54,637 bases of DNA from Bacteroidota bacterium (GTDB lineage Bacteria; Bacteroidota; Bacteroidia; Cytophagales; Microscillaceae), in NCBI GenBank assembly GCA_004293265.1, contig RDXZ01000012.1:1-54637 (forward strand). The letters run 5' to 3'. Positions 20,385 through 29,532 of this stretch are shown piece after piece (within the stretch, counting starts at the first letter, position 1; every line of letters starts with the position of its first letter). The position numbers were made by a program, and so were the translations under genes. The notes below the pieces were generated by a model. It made no database searches and was not told the origin of the DNA. It saw only the letters and a program-made list of their open reading frames with translations.

Positions 20385-20442
20385 TTTTGAAATAATAGTC
20401 TGTACCAATAAATCTTACAAAAGTCTGACTATTATTTCAAAT
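20385..20442 (+). repeat. Dispersed hairpin element family B, copy 1
   Basis: TTTGAAATAATAGTC / GACTATTATTTCAAA 15-bp perfect stem enclosing TGTACCAATAAATCTTACAAAAGTCT. Confidence 0.8.
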
Positions 20443-20460
20443 TAAAAAATTATTTTAAAT

Positions 20461-20520
20461 ATTTTTCAGAAAAAGAGGTCTGTATCGTAGTTTATGAAAG
20501 TCTGACAAAATTTTTATATC
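20461..20520 (+). repeat. Family B, copy 2 (degenerate stem)
   Basis: GAGGTCTGTATCGTAGTTTATGAAAGTCTGAC, loop motif kept, stem poorly paired. Confidence 0.6.
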
Positions 20521-20599
20521 AACTTTTTTTATATAATTTTGTTTATTCATTTTTATTTTATTTGAAAAAATCGTAATTTTGCAAAATAAATAAATAAAA

Positions 20600-21370
20600 A
20601 TGCTTAAATACACACATATATACGAAAATATACCATTACAAACATTGTTTATGGGACGTAATTTGTTGTATTTTGATATAATTGACTCAACAAACACATT
20701 TTTAATAGAAAATACAGAGCAATATTCAGAAGGAACTGTGGTAGTGGCTGGGGAACAAACCGCAGGCAGAGGACAAAGAGGCAATCAATGGCTGGCAAAT
20801 CCCAACGAAAATTTAACTTTTTCTATATTATTAAAACCAAATTTTATTGCCGCCCAAAATCAATTTGAATTAAATATGATGATTTGTTTGGCTTTACAAA
20901 AATCTCTGAGCGTTTTTTTAGGAGAAGGCACAAAAATAAAATGGTCAAATGATATTTTTTTTGGTAATAAAAAAATCGCAGGTGTACTCATAGAAAATAC
21001 ATTAAAAGGTACTCAAATAGAAAGTTCTGTGATAGGAATTGGGCTAAATGTCAATCAAACTAATTTTGAATATCCTCACGCAAGCTCAATGCAAAACATT
21101 ACAGGAAAGAAATATTTATTAGAAAATATCTTAATAACTATACTTAAGTACATAGAAGAAGGCTATTTATTGTTAAAAAATACAAATATTAGTTTAAAAA
21201 TGCACTATTTAACACATCTTTTTCGTTTCAATGAAAAAGCATTTTTTAAAACTGGTAATCAAATTTGGGAAGGTAAAATAATAGAAGTAGAAAACTCAGG
21301 AAAATTAGTCATAGAAAATTTGCAAGGTATTTGCAGTTTTGAATTTAAACAAGTGGAATTTATTATATAA
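20600..21370 (+). CDS. birA: Biotin--[acetyl-CoA-carboxylase] ligase
   Basis: DIIDSTNTFL, VVAGEQTAGRGQRGNQWLA, IKWSNDIFFGNKKIAGVLIE; start could be the internal ATG at 20651. Confidence 0.92.
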   Translation: MLKYTHIYENIPLQTLFMGRNLLYFDIIDSTNTFLIENTEQYSEGTVVVAGEQTAGRGQRGNQWLANPNENLTFSILLKPNFIAAQNQFELNMMICLALQKSLSVFLGEGTKIKWSNDIFFGNKKIAGVLIENTLKGTQIESSVIGIGLNVNQTNFEYPHASSMQNITGKKYLLENILITILKYIEEGYLLLKNTNISLKMHYLTHLFRFNEKAFFKTGNQIWEGKIIEVENSGKLVIENLQGICSFEFKQVEFII

Positions 21371-21372
21371 TT

Positions 21373-22404
21373 ATGTTAAAAAAAATTATTCAATTATCAA
21401 TCTTGGCATTTTTGCTTGCATCACAAGCTTTCGCACAAGACCCGCAGTATTCGCAGTATTATGCTGCCCCATTGCATATTAATCCTGCATTGGCAGGCTC
21501 TGGAGATTATCCAAGAGTAATTTTAAACTATCGAAACCAATGGCCTGGATTGCCTACGGCATTCACTACTTATTCGGCTTCTTTTGATGCAAAAATTGCT
21601 AAATATAATAGTGGAATTGGAGTCTTATTTACACAAGATTTAGGAACAGCGGCAGGATTTAGTTCACAAGATATTGGCTTGCAATATTCGTATGAAACCA
21701 AATTAAACAAACGTTGGAGATTGCGCACAGGTTTGCAAGGTTCGTATGTGATACGTAGCATTGGCTTTTCAGGGCTTATTTTTGGCGACCAACTTAGCGA
21801 CAATGGATTGACAGGAGCCGCAACCAACGAAAGATTGAAAGATTTTCGCCGTTATGTCAATGTATCGGCAGGTGGATTTTTATATTCTGAAAAACAATGG
21901 ATAGGCGTTTCTTTTCATAATATCAACCGCCCAAGACAAGATATTTTAGGCGGCAACGAATCTCGCTTGCCTATGCGTGTGTCTGTGCAAGGAGGAATGA
22001 AATTTATGTTAGATGACGAATCTGATTGGAGAGACCAATATAGACCAGGCTACCGCGAAAGAAGTATTACACCTACTTTTTTATTCAAACATCAAGGACC
22101 GATTGACCAATTAGATTTAGGTGCTTATGTAACTTTATCGCCTATTGTTTTTGGTGCATTTTATCGTGGTATTCCTATCAAAAGATACAATATTAATGTA
22201 AGTAATCACGAATCTATCATAGGGTTGGTTGGTTTACAAATGGGACCTTTAAATATTGGATATAGTTATGATTTAACGATTTCAGGTTTGGGTATGGGTT
22301 CTGGCGGGGCGCACGAAATCTCGTTGCGTTACGTGATTATTCAAAAACAATCAAGAGGACAAGAACGAAAATCTTATTTTTCTTTCCCTTGCCCAAGGTT
22401 TTAG
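21373..22404 (+). CDS. PorP/SprF family type IX secretion system membrane protein
   Basis: AQDPQYSQYYAAPLHINPALAGSGDYPRVILNYRNQWPGLP. Confidence 0.93.
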   Translation: MLKKIIQLSILAFLLASQAFAQDPQYSQYYAAPLHINPALAGSGDYPRVILNYRNQWPGLPTAFTTYSASFDAKIAKYNSGIGVLFTQDLGTAAGFSSQDIGLQYSYETKLNKRWRLRTGLQGSYVIRSIGFSGLIFGDQLSDNGLTGAATNERLKDFRRYVNVSAGGFLYSEKQWIGVSFHNINRPRQDILGGNESRLPMRVSVQGGMKFMLDDESDWRDQYRPGYRERSITPTFLFKHQGPIDQLDLGAYVTLSPIVFGAFYRGIPIKRYNINVSNHESIIGLVGLQMGPLNIGYSYDLTISGLGMGSGGAHEISLRYVIIQKQSRGQERKSYFSFPCPRF

Positions 22405-22406
22405 TA

Positions 22407-23180
22407 ATGAAAATAAGTTTCATCGGTGCGGGTAATGTAGCCACACAATTTGCCTTAGAATTTTCAAAACATACATCAATGAGTATTGAGGAAGTTTATA
22501 GTCAAAATATTGAAAATGCTCATATATTAGTAAAAAAAATTAAACAAGGAAAGGCTATTAATTCTTTGAATTTATATAATAGTAATGCAAATATTATTAT
22601 CATTTCTATCAAAGATGATGCCTTAGAAAACGTGATTAGTTTATTGAAAGTAAATGAAAATGCAATAGTGGTGCATACATCAGGTAGTCAGCCTTTGGAA
22701 ATTTTAGGAGTACTCACTCAAAATATTGGAGTTTTTTATCCTTTACAAACATTCAGCAAAGAAAAACAAATAGATTTTTCTTTGTTGAATATTTGTATTG
22801 AAGGAAAAACATCAGCCATACAAAATATCTTATCTTCTTTGGCAGAAATATTAAAAGCAAAAATATCTTTTATTGATTCAAATCAAAGAAAATATTTACA
22901 TATAGCCGCCGTTTTTTCTTGTAATTTTGCTAATCATTTGTGGGCTTTGAGTGATGAATATTTAAGAGAAAAACATATTTCTTTTGATTTATTAAAACCT
23001 CTATTGGAAGAAACCTTAGAAAAAGCATTGCTTATCTCACCCAAAAAAGCACAAACAGGACCAGCCAAAAGAAATGATACAAAAATAATTGATAAACATA
23101 TCAAATTATTAGAAGAAAATCCTAATATGCAAAAAATTTATCAAACAATCACAGAAAGTATTATTAATCTCAATAAATAA
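22407..23180 (+). CDS. Rossmann-like/DUF2520 NAD(P)-binding protein
   Basis: MKISFIGAGNVATQFALEF, VVHTSGSQPLEIL, FYPLQTFSKEK; ORF track start 22389 is inside the upstream gene. Confidence 0.85.
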   Translation: MKISFIGAGNVATQFALEFSKHTSMSIEEVYSQNIENAHILVKKIKQGKAINSLNLYNSNANIIIISIKDDALENVISLLKVNENAIVVHTSGSQPLEILGVLTQNIGVFYPLQTFSKEKQIDFSLLNICIEGKTSAIQNILSSLAEILKAKISFIDSNQRKYLHIAAVFSCNFANHLWALSDEYLREKHISFDLLKPLLEETLEKALLISPKKAQTGPAKRNDTKIIDKHIKLLEENPNMQKIYQTITESIINLNK

Positions 23181-23199
23181 TTTATTTTTGGTAGTGCTG

Positions 23200-23305
23200 T
23201 GTTTTGTCCTGCTGAACGAAGTGAAGCAACTGATTTTTGAATGGCGTTTTGTGAACGAAATCGCATATTTTTCGCTTCGTTCAAAAAGGCAAAACATTAT
23301 ATTTG
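23200..23305. repeat. Dispersed inverted-repeat element C, copy 1
   Basis: TGTTTTGTCCTGCTGAACGAAGTGAAGCAAC...TTTTTGAATGGCG...; right end GCTTCGTTCAAAAAGGCAAAACATTATA resembles the complement of the left end. Confidence 0.7.
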
Positions 23306-23326
23306 TAGCATTCTTTTTTTATATAT

Positions 23327-23375
23327 ACACAAAAAAATCTCTGAAAATATTGATTTCAGAGATTTTTTTTGTGTA
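23327..23375. terminator. Bidirectional rho-independent-type terminator
   Basis: AAAAAAATCTCTGAAA / TTTCAGAGATTTTTTT perfect 16-bp stem between convergent genes. Confidence 0.8.
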
Positions 23376-23412
23376 AAAATGCTTACAATCTATTTACAAA
23401 CTTTTCAAAAGA

Positions 23413-24369
23413 CTAATCTACTGCTTTTTTCAAATGTTCTACACGTCCAATGTTATAACGGATTGTAAATTGTTTTAAAGCAACATCATATACTTCTTCG
23501 TTATTTGATAATTTTGCGGCATCTTCATAAGCGTGCAAGGCATCTAAAATTAATTTATTTTCCTCAAAGAAACTTCCTTCTAACAACTTATAGTGGGCTG
23601 TATTTTCAATGCCTGCGTTTTCTTTTTTAAATGCTTCATAATTAGTTTGGAAAGATTTTTTTTCGTTTTGAGTAAAAGGAATAAATCCATAATCTCCCAA
23701 TTTAATCCCTTTTGGTCTTTCTTTTGAAAGCACTACCAAATTAATCATATCCTCATTAAACTTAAAGTCTTGTGTATTTAACTTAAAAGTTGTGTCTGCG
23801 GTTGTGTATTCTTTGAGCGGATCACCCATAGCATCTCTGATTTGAATAATATAATTTTTTGTACCTTTCAAAGCGTGCCAACGGATAATATTTTCATCAA
23901 AAGATAATTTAGTTACTTTGGGTAACATTACCACAAGGTCATTTTGGAAAGCACGTTCTACCGAACCTGTTACATTTTGAAATTTGTGTGGATTTTTGTG
24001 AATATCAACATCACCATTTTTTACTACCGAACCAATCACAAAATCGACATATTTTTTTCCTAATGATTTTTGATTTTTTGCTAAGTTAGTTTCTAAATCT
24101 TTGATACTCCAAGTCCCTGCTTTGCTAATCTGGACAGTGCCTCCTTGTGCGTGTGCGAGTGCTAAATATCCTTTGTTACTAATCGTAATTTGGTCGTTTG
24201 ATTGTAACTTTGTACCAATTTTCAATGAACCTGCTTGTGATTTGTTAGGTGTAGAAGTTTCAGCACTCGAAGCAATGACTTTAAAGACATATCCTTGTGC
24301 AAAAATATGACTAATGCTAATAAAAAATATCACAGATATATAAATTGTTTTTGAGAAAAACGTTTTCAT
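23413..24369 (-). CDS. Secreted protein, FecR-like domain possible
   Basis: Signal peptide; LQSNDQITISNKGYLALAHAQGGTVQISKAGTWSI pattern. Confidence 0.55.
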   Translation of the reverse strand: MKTFFSKTIYISVIFFISISHIFAQGYVFKVIASSAETSTPNKSQAGSLKIGTKLQSNDQITISNKGYLALAHAQGGTVQISKAGTWSIKDLETNLAKNQKSLGKKYVDFVIGSVVKNGDVDIHKNPHKFQNVTGSVERAFQNDLVVMLPKVTKLSFDENIIRWHALKGTKNYIIQIRDAMGDPLKEYTTADTTFKLNTQDFKFNEDMINLVVLSKERPKGIKLGDYGFIPFTQNEKKSFQTNYEAFKKENAGIENTAHYKLLEGSFFEENKLILDALHAYEDAAKLSNNEEVYDVALKQFTIRYNIGRVEHLKKAVD

Positions 24370-24499
24370 AGTGTATAAAAATTAAAAAATTATTGTTTTT
24401 TATACTTATTGAACGAATATAATAGAATAAAAGTTACAAATATTTGTTATTTCACAAAAAATTAATTACTTTTGTGTTTTTAATTGAAATAAAACAAAA

Positions 24500-25588
24500 A
24501 TGGAATATCTTAAATCCCAAAAAAATTTAGAAAACTCTGATAAAATTTCAGCTAATTATTCAGATTTTTTAGATTATGAATGTAAAGTAGAAATACAAAA
24601 TTATTTTGTGGCGCTTAATCATTGCATACCTAATGTAAGTTTGATTGAAAAAGAATTTAATATTGATAAATTATTAGAAACATTACAAAAAAAATACGAA
24701 ATTCCTACGGATAATATTTGGAAAGCATATAATTATGATAATACCTCAAGAAAAAGTAAATTAGAATATTTTTGTATCCAACTTGAAAAAGGATTAATGC
24801 TTTGTGCAGATAAATTAGGACAATTTGTAAAGATTTTATTTGGAAATAATATTGCGACAACACAAATAGAAGATATTGTTTCGGTTGTCAAAAAAAACTT
24901 TTTAAAAAGAAAAGCAGATAGAAAAGTTTATTTATTACACGAAAAAGATGGACATTTATACCTCAAACCTTTTGATGTAAAAAGAATAAAAGTTGATGTA
25001 AAAAATTTATATAATGATGATTTTTTAGAAATCCATAAACTTATTGCTGAAAGATTAAACACAACTGATGACAAAGGAATTGTATTATTACATGGAGTTC
25101 CGGGAACGGGAAAAACAAGTTATATTCGTTATTTGACTTCTTTGATTAGAAAAAAAATGATTTATATTTCACCTGAATTTGCTCATAAAATATCTTCGCC
25201 TTCGTTTTTACCACTTTTATTGGATAATCCAAATTCTGTTTTGATTATTGAAGACTCCGAAAATGTGATAGAATCAAGAGAAAATAACGACAATCAAGCC
25301 GTTTCTAACTTATTAAATGTCGCAGACGGACTTTTGGCAGATTGTTTGAATATTCAAATTATTTGTACTTTTAATACAAATATTAGTAAAGTAGATAAAG
25401 CATTGTTAAGAAAAGGTCGGTTGATTGCGGTCTATGAATTTAAAGAATTGGAGCAACCAAAAGCCCAAAAACTATCAGATAAATTAGGATATAAAACCGA
25501 AATAAAAATAGATATGACGCTTTCAGATATTTATAATCAAAATGCGCATACATTTGATACTAAGGAAAGAGAAAAAATTGGATTTTAA
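24500..25588 (+). CDS. AAA+ ATPase
   Basis: Walker A GVPGTGKTSYIRYL, Walker B-like VLIIEDSE, ALLRKGRLIAVYEF. Confidence 0.8.
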   Translation: MEYLKSQKNLENSDKISANYSDFLDYECKVEIQNYFVALNHCIPNVSLIEKEFNIDKLLETLQKKYEIPTDNIWKAYNYDNTSRKSKLEYFCIQLEKGLMLCADKLGQFVKILFGNNIATTQIEDIVSVVKKNFLKRKADRKVYLLHEKDGHLYLKPFDVKRIKVDVKNLYNDDFLEIHKLIAERLNTTDDKGIVLLHGVPGTGKTSYIRYLTSLIRKKMIYISPEFAHKISSPSFLPLLLDNPNSVLIIEDSENVIESRENNDNQAVSNLLNVADGLLADCLNIQIICTFNTNISKVDKALLRKGRLIAVYEFKELEQPKAQKLSDKLGYKTEIKIDMTLSDIYNQNAHTFDTKEREKIGF

Positions 25589-25638
25589 TTTTATTTTTTG
25601 AAAAAAACGGCACAAAATTCTCTTAATAAAATAATTAT

Positions 25639-28077
25639 ATGAATTTATTTACACGCATACGTGAGTTTTATAAAAACTTAAATTTATTTTTTAAGTTCCA
25701 AACTGCATTATTTTTGGTATCTACTACCACTCTTTCTGTCATTGGATATTTTGGTTACAATGAAGGAAGGCGTTTGTTGGAGTTACGTTCTTTTGATTTG
25801 TTGGTCAATATTACATCTAACAAAAAAAAGGCAATTGAAGAATATTTTTCTCAAATGCAAAAACAATTAGAAATATTAGCAGAAAGGAGTTCAACTTCTG
25901 GTGCTATTAAAGACTTTTCTGAAATATTTGACAAACCATTTGAAAATATTTCTCCCAAAGCAGAAACCGAATTAAAAAAATTTTATGATGAAGAGTATCT
26001 AAAATTACTCAAATATAACGCAGAAATTAATAATTTTCAAACTGATTTTATGCCTAAATCACCACTTCGTGTGCATTTACAACATAAATATTTGGCACAA
26101 AATCCAAATCCATTGAAATTCAAATATAATTATGCAGGACCAAAAGAAAATACAGATAAATATGACGCTTTACATCAAACTTTCCACCCTAATTTTTTTA
26201 ATTATGCACAAAAATTTGGTATAGAAGATGTTTTGCTGGTCAATATGAAAGGAGATGTTTTGTATTCAGTAGCCAAAAGAGCAGATTTTGCCACCAATTT
26301 ATTAGAGGGAACTTATAAAGAAAGTAGTGTCGCTCAATTATTTCGAAAAGTAATAGCAGGAAGTGAAGAAAAAAAGGTTTATTTCCAAGATTATGAAAAC
26401 TATTATCCTGCTTATTTTGAACCGCTGGCTTTTATGGGCGGAGTAGTAATAAGAAATGACCAAAAATACGGCGTAATTATTTTTCAAATCAGCACAGAAA
26501 AAATTACAAATATTCTTACCAATAATCAAAAATGGTCTGAAGACGGCTTAGGAACTTCTGGGGAAGCGTTTTTGGTTGGCTCAGATTTTAAATTAAGAAA
26601 CAGAACAAGAAGAAGTTTGGAAGACCCCGCAGGTTATTATGAAGCCTTGAAAACAAAAGTTGATAAAGTTACTTGGGAAAGAATCAGGCGTTTGGGAACA
26701 ACTATCGGATTTAGGGAATATAAAGTAAAAGCAACTATTAATGCTATTGATGGAAAATCAGGAAAAGAAACTAACGTCGATTTTTTGGGTAGTGAAGTGT
26801 TGGACGTTTATATGCCGTTGGATTTTTTAGGCACAAGATGGGGAATTTTGACAGAGATGGACGGTGCAGAGGTTTTTGCCGCTACCACAGATTTTAGGTC
26901 GCAATTATTGACAATTTCAATTGGTTTGTTTATCGCCGTAACTTTATTAGGAACTTGGTTAGCACGAAGTTTGGCTGCGCCTATGCGTAAAATTCAAAAA
27001 GATATTACAATGCTTTCAGAAGGACAATTTCCTAAAAAAAGTGAAAAAATTTATAAAGATGAATTAGGAAAAATTGATGAAGCATTAAATATTTTGGTGC
27101 AAAGTATGAGAAATGTAGCCGAATTTGCCCAAAATATTGGACGAAAAAACTATGACTATCAATTTAAAGCAAGAAGTGATAAAGATATTTTGAGTAATGC
27201 TTTGTTAGAAATGCGTGATAGTTTGAGAACCATTTCAAGTGAAGAAGATATTAGAAGTTGGAGAAATACAGGTTTGGCTCTTTTTGGTGATGTTTTACGT
27301 GAAAACAATAGTAGTTTAGAAATTTTATCAAAAGCAATTATTGCTGAATTAGTAAAATATATTGATGCCAAACAAGGTGCATTGTTTGTTTTTGATGATA
27401 AAACACAAACTTTGAAGGCTTCGAGTGCGTATGCGTACCAAAAATATCGTTATTTACAACAAAATTTTAGAGAAGGAGAAGGTTTGGTAGGGCAAGTTTA
27501 TTTTGAAAAAGCCTCAATTTATCTGACCGAAATTCCTGCTGATTATTCGAATATTGCCTCAGGATTAGGGCATATCAAACCAAAATGTTTATTTTTATCG
27601 CCTATGGTGGCTGATAATAAAATTTATGGCGTAGTAGAAATTGCTTCTTTAAATGAAATTCCGTTGTATCAAAGAAATTTTATTGAAGAAATTGCAGAAA
27701 ATATCGCTATCACCATTGCCAACATCAAATCAGGGGAAGATACTAAAAAATTATTGATAGAATCTCAAAAAGCAGGCGAACAACTTAGACAACAAGAAGA
27801 AGAAATGCGTCAAAATTTTGAGGAATTGATGGCTACACAAGAAGATATGCGCACTCGCCAACAACAAATTGATGATTTAATTGAGCATTTACAACAAATG
27901 ATTAATGATGAGTTAGAAATTGATGGACAAAATTCTACTACAATTTTACGCAAACAAATGTTGGAGGATATTCAAAAACAAAAAAATATTTTACTCGAAA
28001 AAGAATTAGATAGTATGAAAAAAGAAAAATATATCAGAGAAAAAGTAGAAGAATTAGGAAAAAATATAGATGAATAA
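25639..28077 (+). CDS. Transmembrane sensor: Cache-like, HAMP, GAF, C-terminal coiled coil; no obvious output domain
   Basis: Two TM segments, LARSLAAPMRKIQKDITMLSEGQFP (HAMP), GAF-like IIAELVKYIDAKQGALFVFDD, Q/E-rich helical C terminus. Confidence 0.75.
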   Translation: MNLFTRIREFYKNLNLFFKFQTALFLVSTTTLSVIGYFGYNEGRRLLELRSFDLLVNITSNKKKAIEEYFSQMQKQLEILAERSSTSGAIKDFSEIFDKPFENISPKAETELKKFYDEEYLKLLKYNAEINNFQTDFMPKSPLRVHLQHKYLAQNPNPLKFKYNYAGPKENTDKYDALHQTFHPNFFNYAQKFGIEDVLLVNMKGDVLYSVAKRADFATNLLEGTYKESSVAQLFRKVIAGSEEKKVYFQDYENYYPAYFEPLAFMGGVVIRNDQKYGVIIFQISTEKITNILTNNQKWSEDGLGTSGEAFLVGSDFKLRNRTRRSLEDPAGYYEALKTKVDKVTWERIRRLGTTIGFREYKVKATINAIDGKSGKETNVDFLGSEVLDVYMPLDFLGTRWGILTEMDGAEVFAATTDFRSQLLTISIGLFIAVTLLGTWLARSLAAPMRKIQKDITMLSEGQFPKKSEKIYKDELGKIDEALNILVQSMRNVAEFAQNIGRKNYDYQFKARSDKDILSNALLEMRDSLRTISSEEDIRSWRNTGLALFGDVLRENNSSLEILSKAIIAELVKYIDAKQGALFVFDDKTQTLKASSAYAYQKYRYLQQNFREGEGLVGQVYFEKASIYLTEIPADYSNIASGLGHIKPKCLFLSPMVADNKIYGVVEIASLNEIPLYQRNFIEEIAENIAITIANIKSGEDTKKLLIESQKAGEQLRQQEEEMRQNFEELMATQEDMRTRQQQIDDLIEHLQQMINDELEIDGQNSTTILRKQMLEDIQKQKNILLEKELDSMKKEKYIREKVEELGKNIDE

Positions 28078-29245
28078 TTTTTTTGTATATATGTTTGTGG
28101 GCTTTTATTTGATGGCTTATTGCATTTTTTCTCAAACCAATAAAGAAAAAAAAGATGTAGAAATTCTACCTGCAAGCTATCAAATAGACGAATATTTACC
28201 ACTATTAAAAAATAAAAAAGTCGCTCTGGCGGTCAATCATACTGCTTTAATCCAAAAAACACACTTAATAGATACGCTCAAAAGTTTGGGAATTGATATT
28301 AAAACAATTTTTGTACCTGAGCATGGCTTGCGCGGGAAAGCAGACGCAGGCGAGAAAATTAACTCTGGAATTGATACAAAAACAAATATTCCAATTGTTT
28401 CTCTGTATGGAAACCAAAAAAAACCTTCCAAAGAACATTTGCAAAATATTGATATTGTCGTTTTTGATATGCAAGATGTAGGCGTAAGATTTTATACTTA
28501 TATCAGTACTTTGCATTATTTGATGGAAAGTTGTGCAGAAAATCAAAAAACTTTATTGATTTTAGACAGACCAAATCCGAATGGAGATTATATTGATGGT
28601 TGGATAAAAAGTCCAAATTATAGTTCTTTTGTCGCACTTCACCCCATTCCTATCGTGCATGGATTAACGATTGGAGAATTAGCGCAAATGATAAATGGTG
28701 AAAATTGGTTAAAAAACAACACAAAAACAGATTTAAAAATTATCAAAATAAAAAATTATAAACATCAAAATAAATATTCTTTGCCTACAAAGCCTTCTCC
28801 CAATCTACCCAATGATTTATCAATTCGGTTATATGCTTCTTTGTGTTTGTTTGAAGGCACAAATATCAGCGTTGGGCGTGGTACTTTTTTTCCTTTTCAG
28901 GTTTGGGGTGGATTAGATAAAAACTTAGGAAAATTTACCTTTACTCCCAAAAGCATTGACGGAATGGCTAAAAAACCTATGCACGAAAACCAAATTTGTT
29001 ATGGTGAAAATCTACAAAATGAAAATTAGAAAATGAATTTACTTTAAAATATATTTTGAAAGCCTATCAAAAAACAAAAGATAAATCTAAATTTTTTAAT
29101 AATTTTTTTGATACTTTAGCAGGAACTGATGTGTTGAGAAAGCAAATTGAGCAAGGATTTAGTGAAAAACAAATTCGAAAAACTTGGCAAAATGATTTGA
29201 AAAAATATAAAAAAATGAGAGAAAAATACCTTTTATACGATTGAT
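28070..29245 (+). pseudogene. DUF1343 (NamZ-like exo-beta-N-acetylmuramidase) with a C-terminal frameshift
   Basis: VPEHGLRGKADAG, DMQDVGVRFYTYISTL, LDRPNPNGDYIDGW, EGTNISVGRGTFFPFQVWGG; frame ends at 29029, family C terminus (FFNNFFDTLAGTDVLRKQIEQGFSEKQIRKTW...KYLLYD) continues in another frame. Confidence 0.8.
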
Positions 29246-29532
29246 TTTTTTTGAGAAATATTTTTTAATATTATTTTCTAACAAAAATATAATTATTTGA
29301 TAATCAATCAATTATTAGCAAAAAAAGATATTTATACACCCAAAAAAATATACAATAAGTTATAATGATTTTAAAAAAAATCTTTTTTGTTTGTTATCTT
29401 ATGATTGTTTTTTATCTTTGTGAGATTTTTATATCGAATAAATTTATTATATCCAAACAATAAACTTAACTTTGGTGTAGTTTTTTTTTCTTTATTTGGG
29501 TAAAAATATACTAAACATTAAAAATAACAAAA

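Noticed and set aside
28990-29060. Programmed -1 ribosomal frameshift in the NamZ-like gene
   Set aside because: No canonical X XXY YYZ slippery heptamer in the zero frame (GAA AAT TAG) and no clear downstream structure; mutation or sequencing error is simpler.
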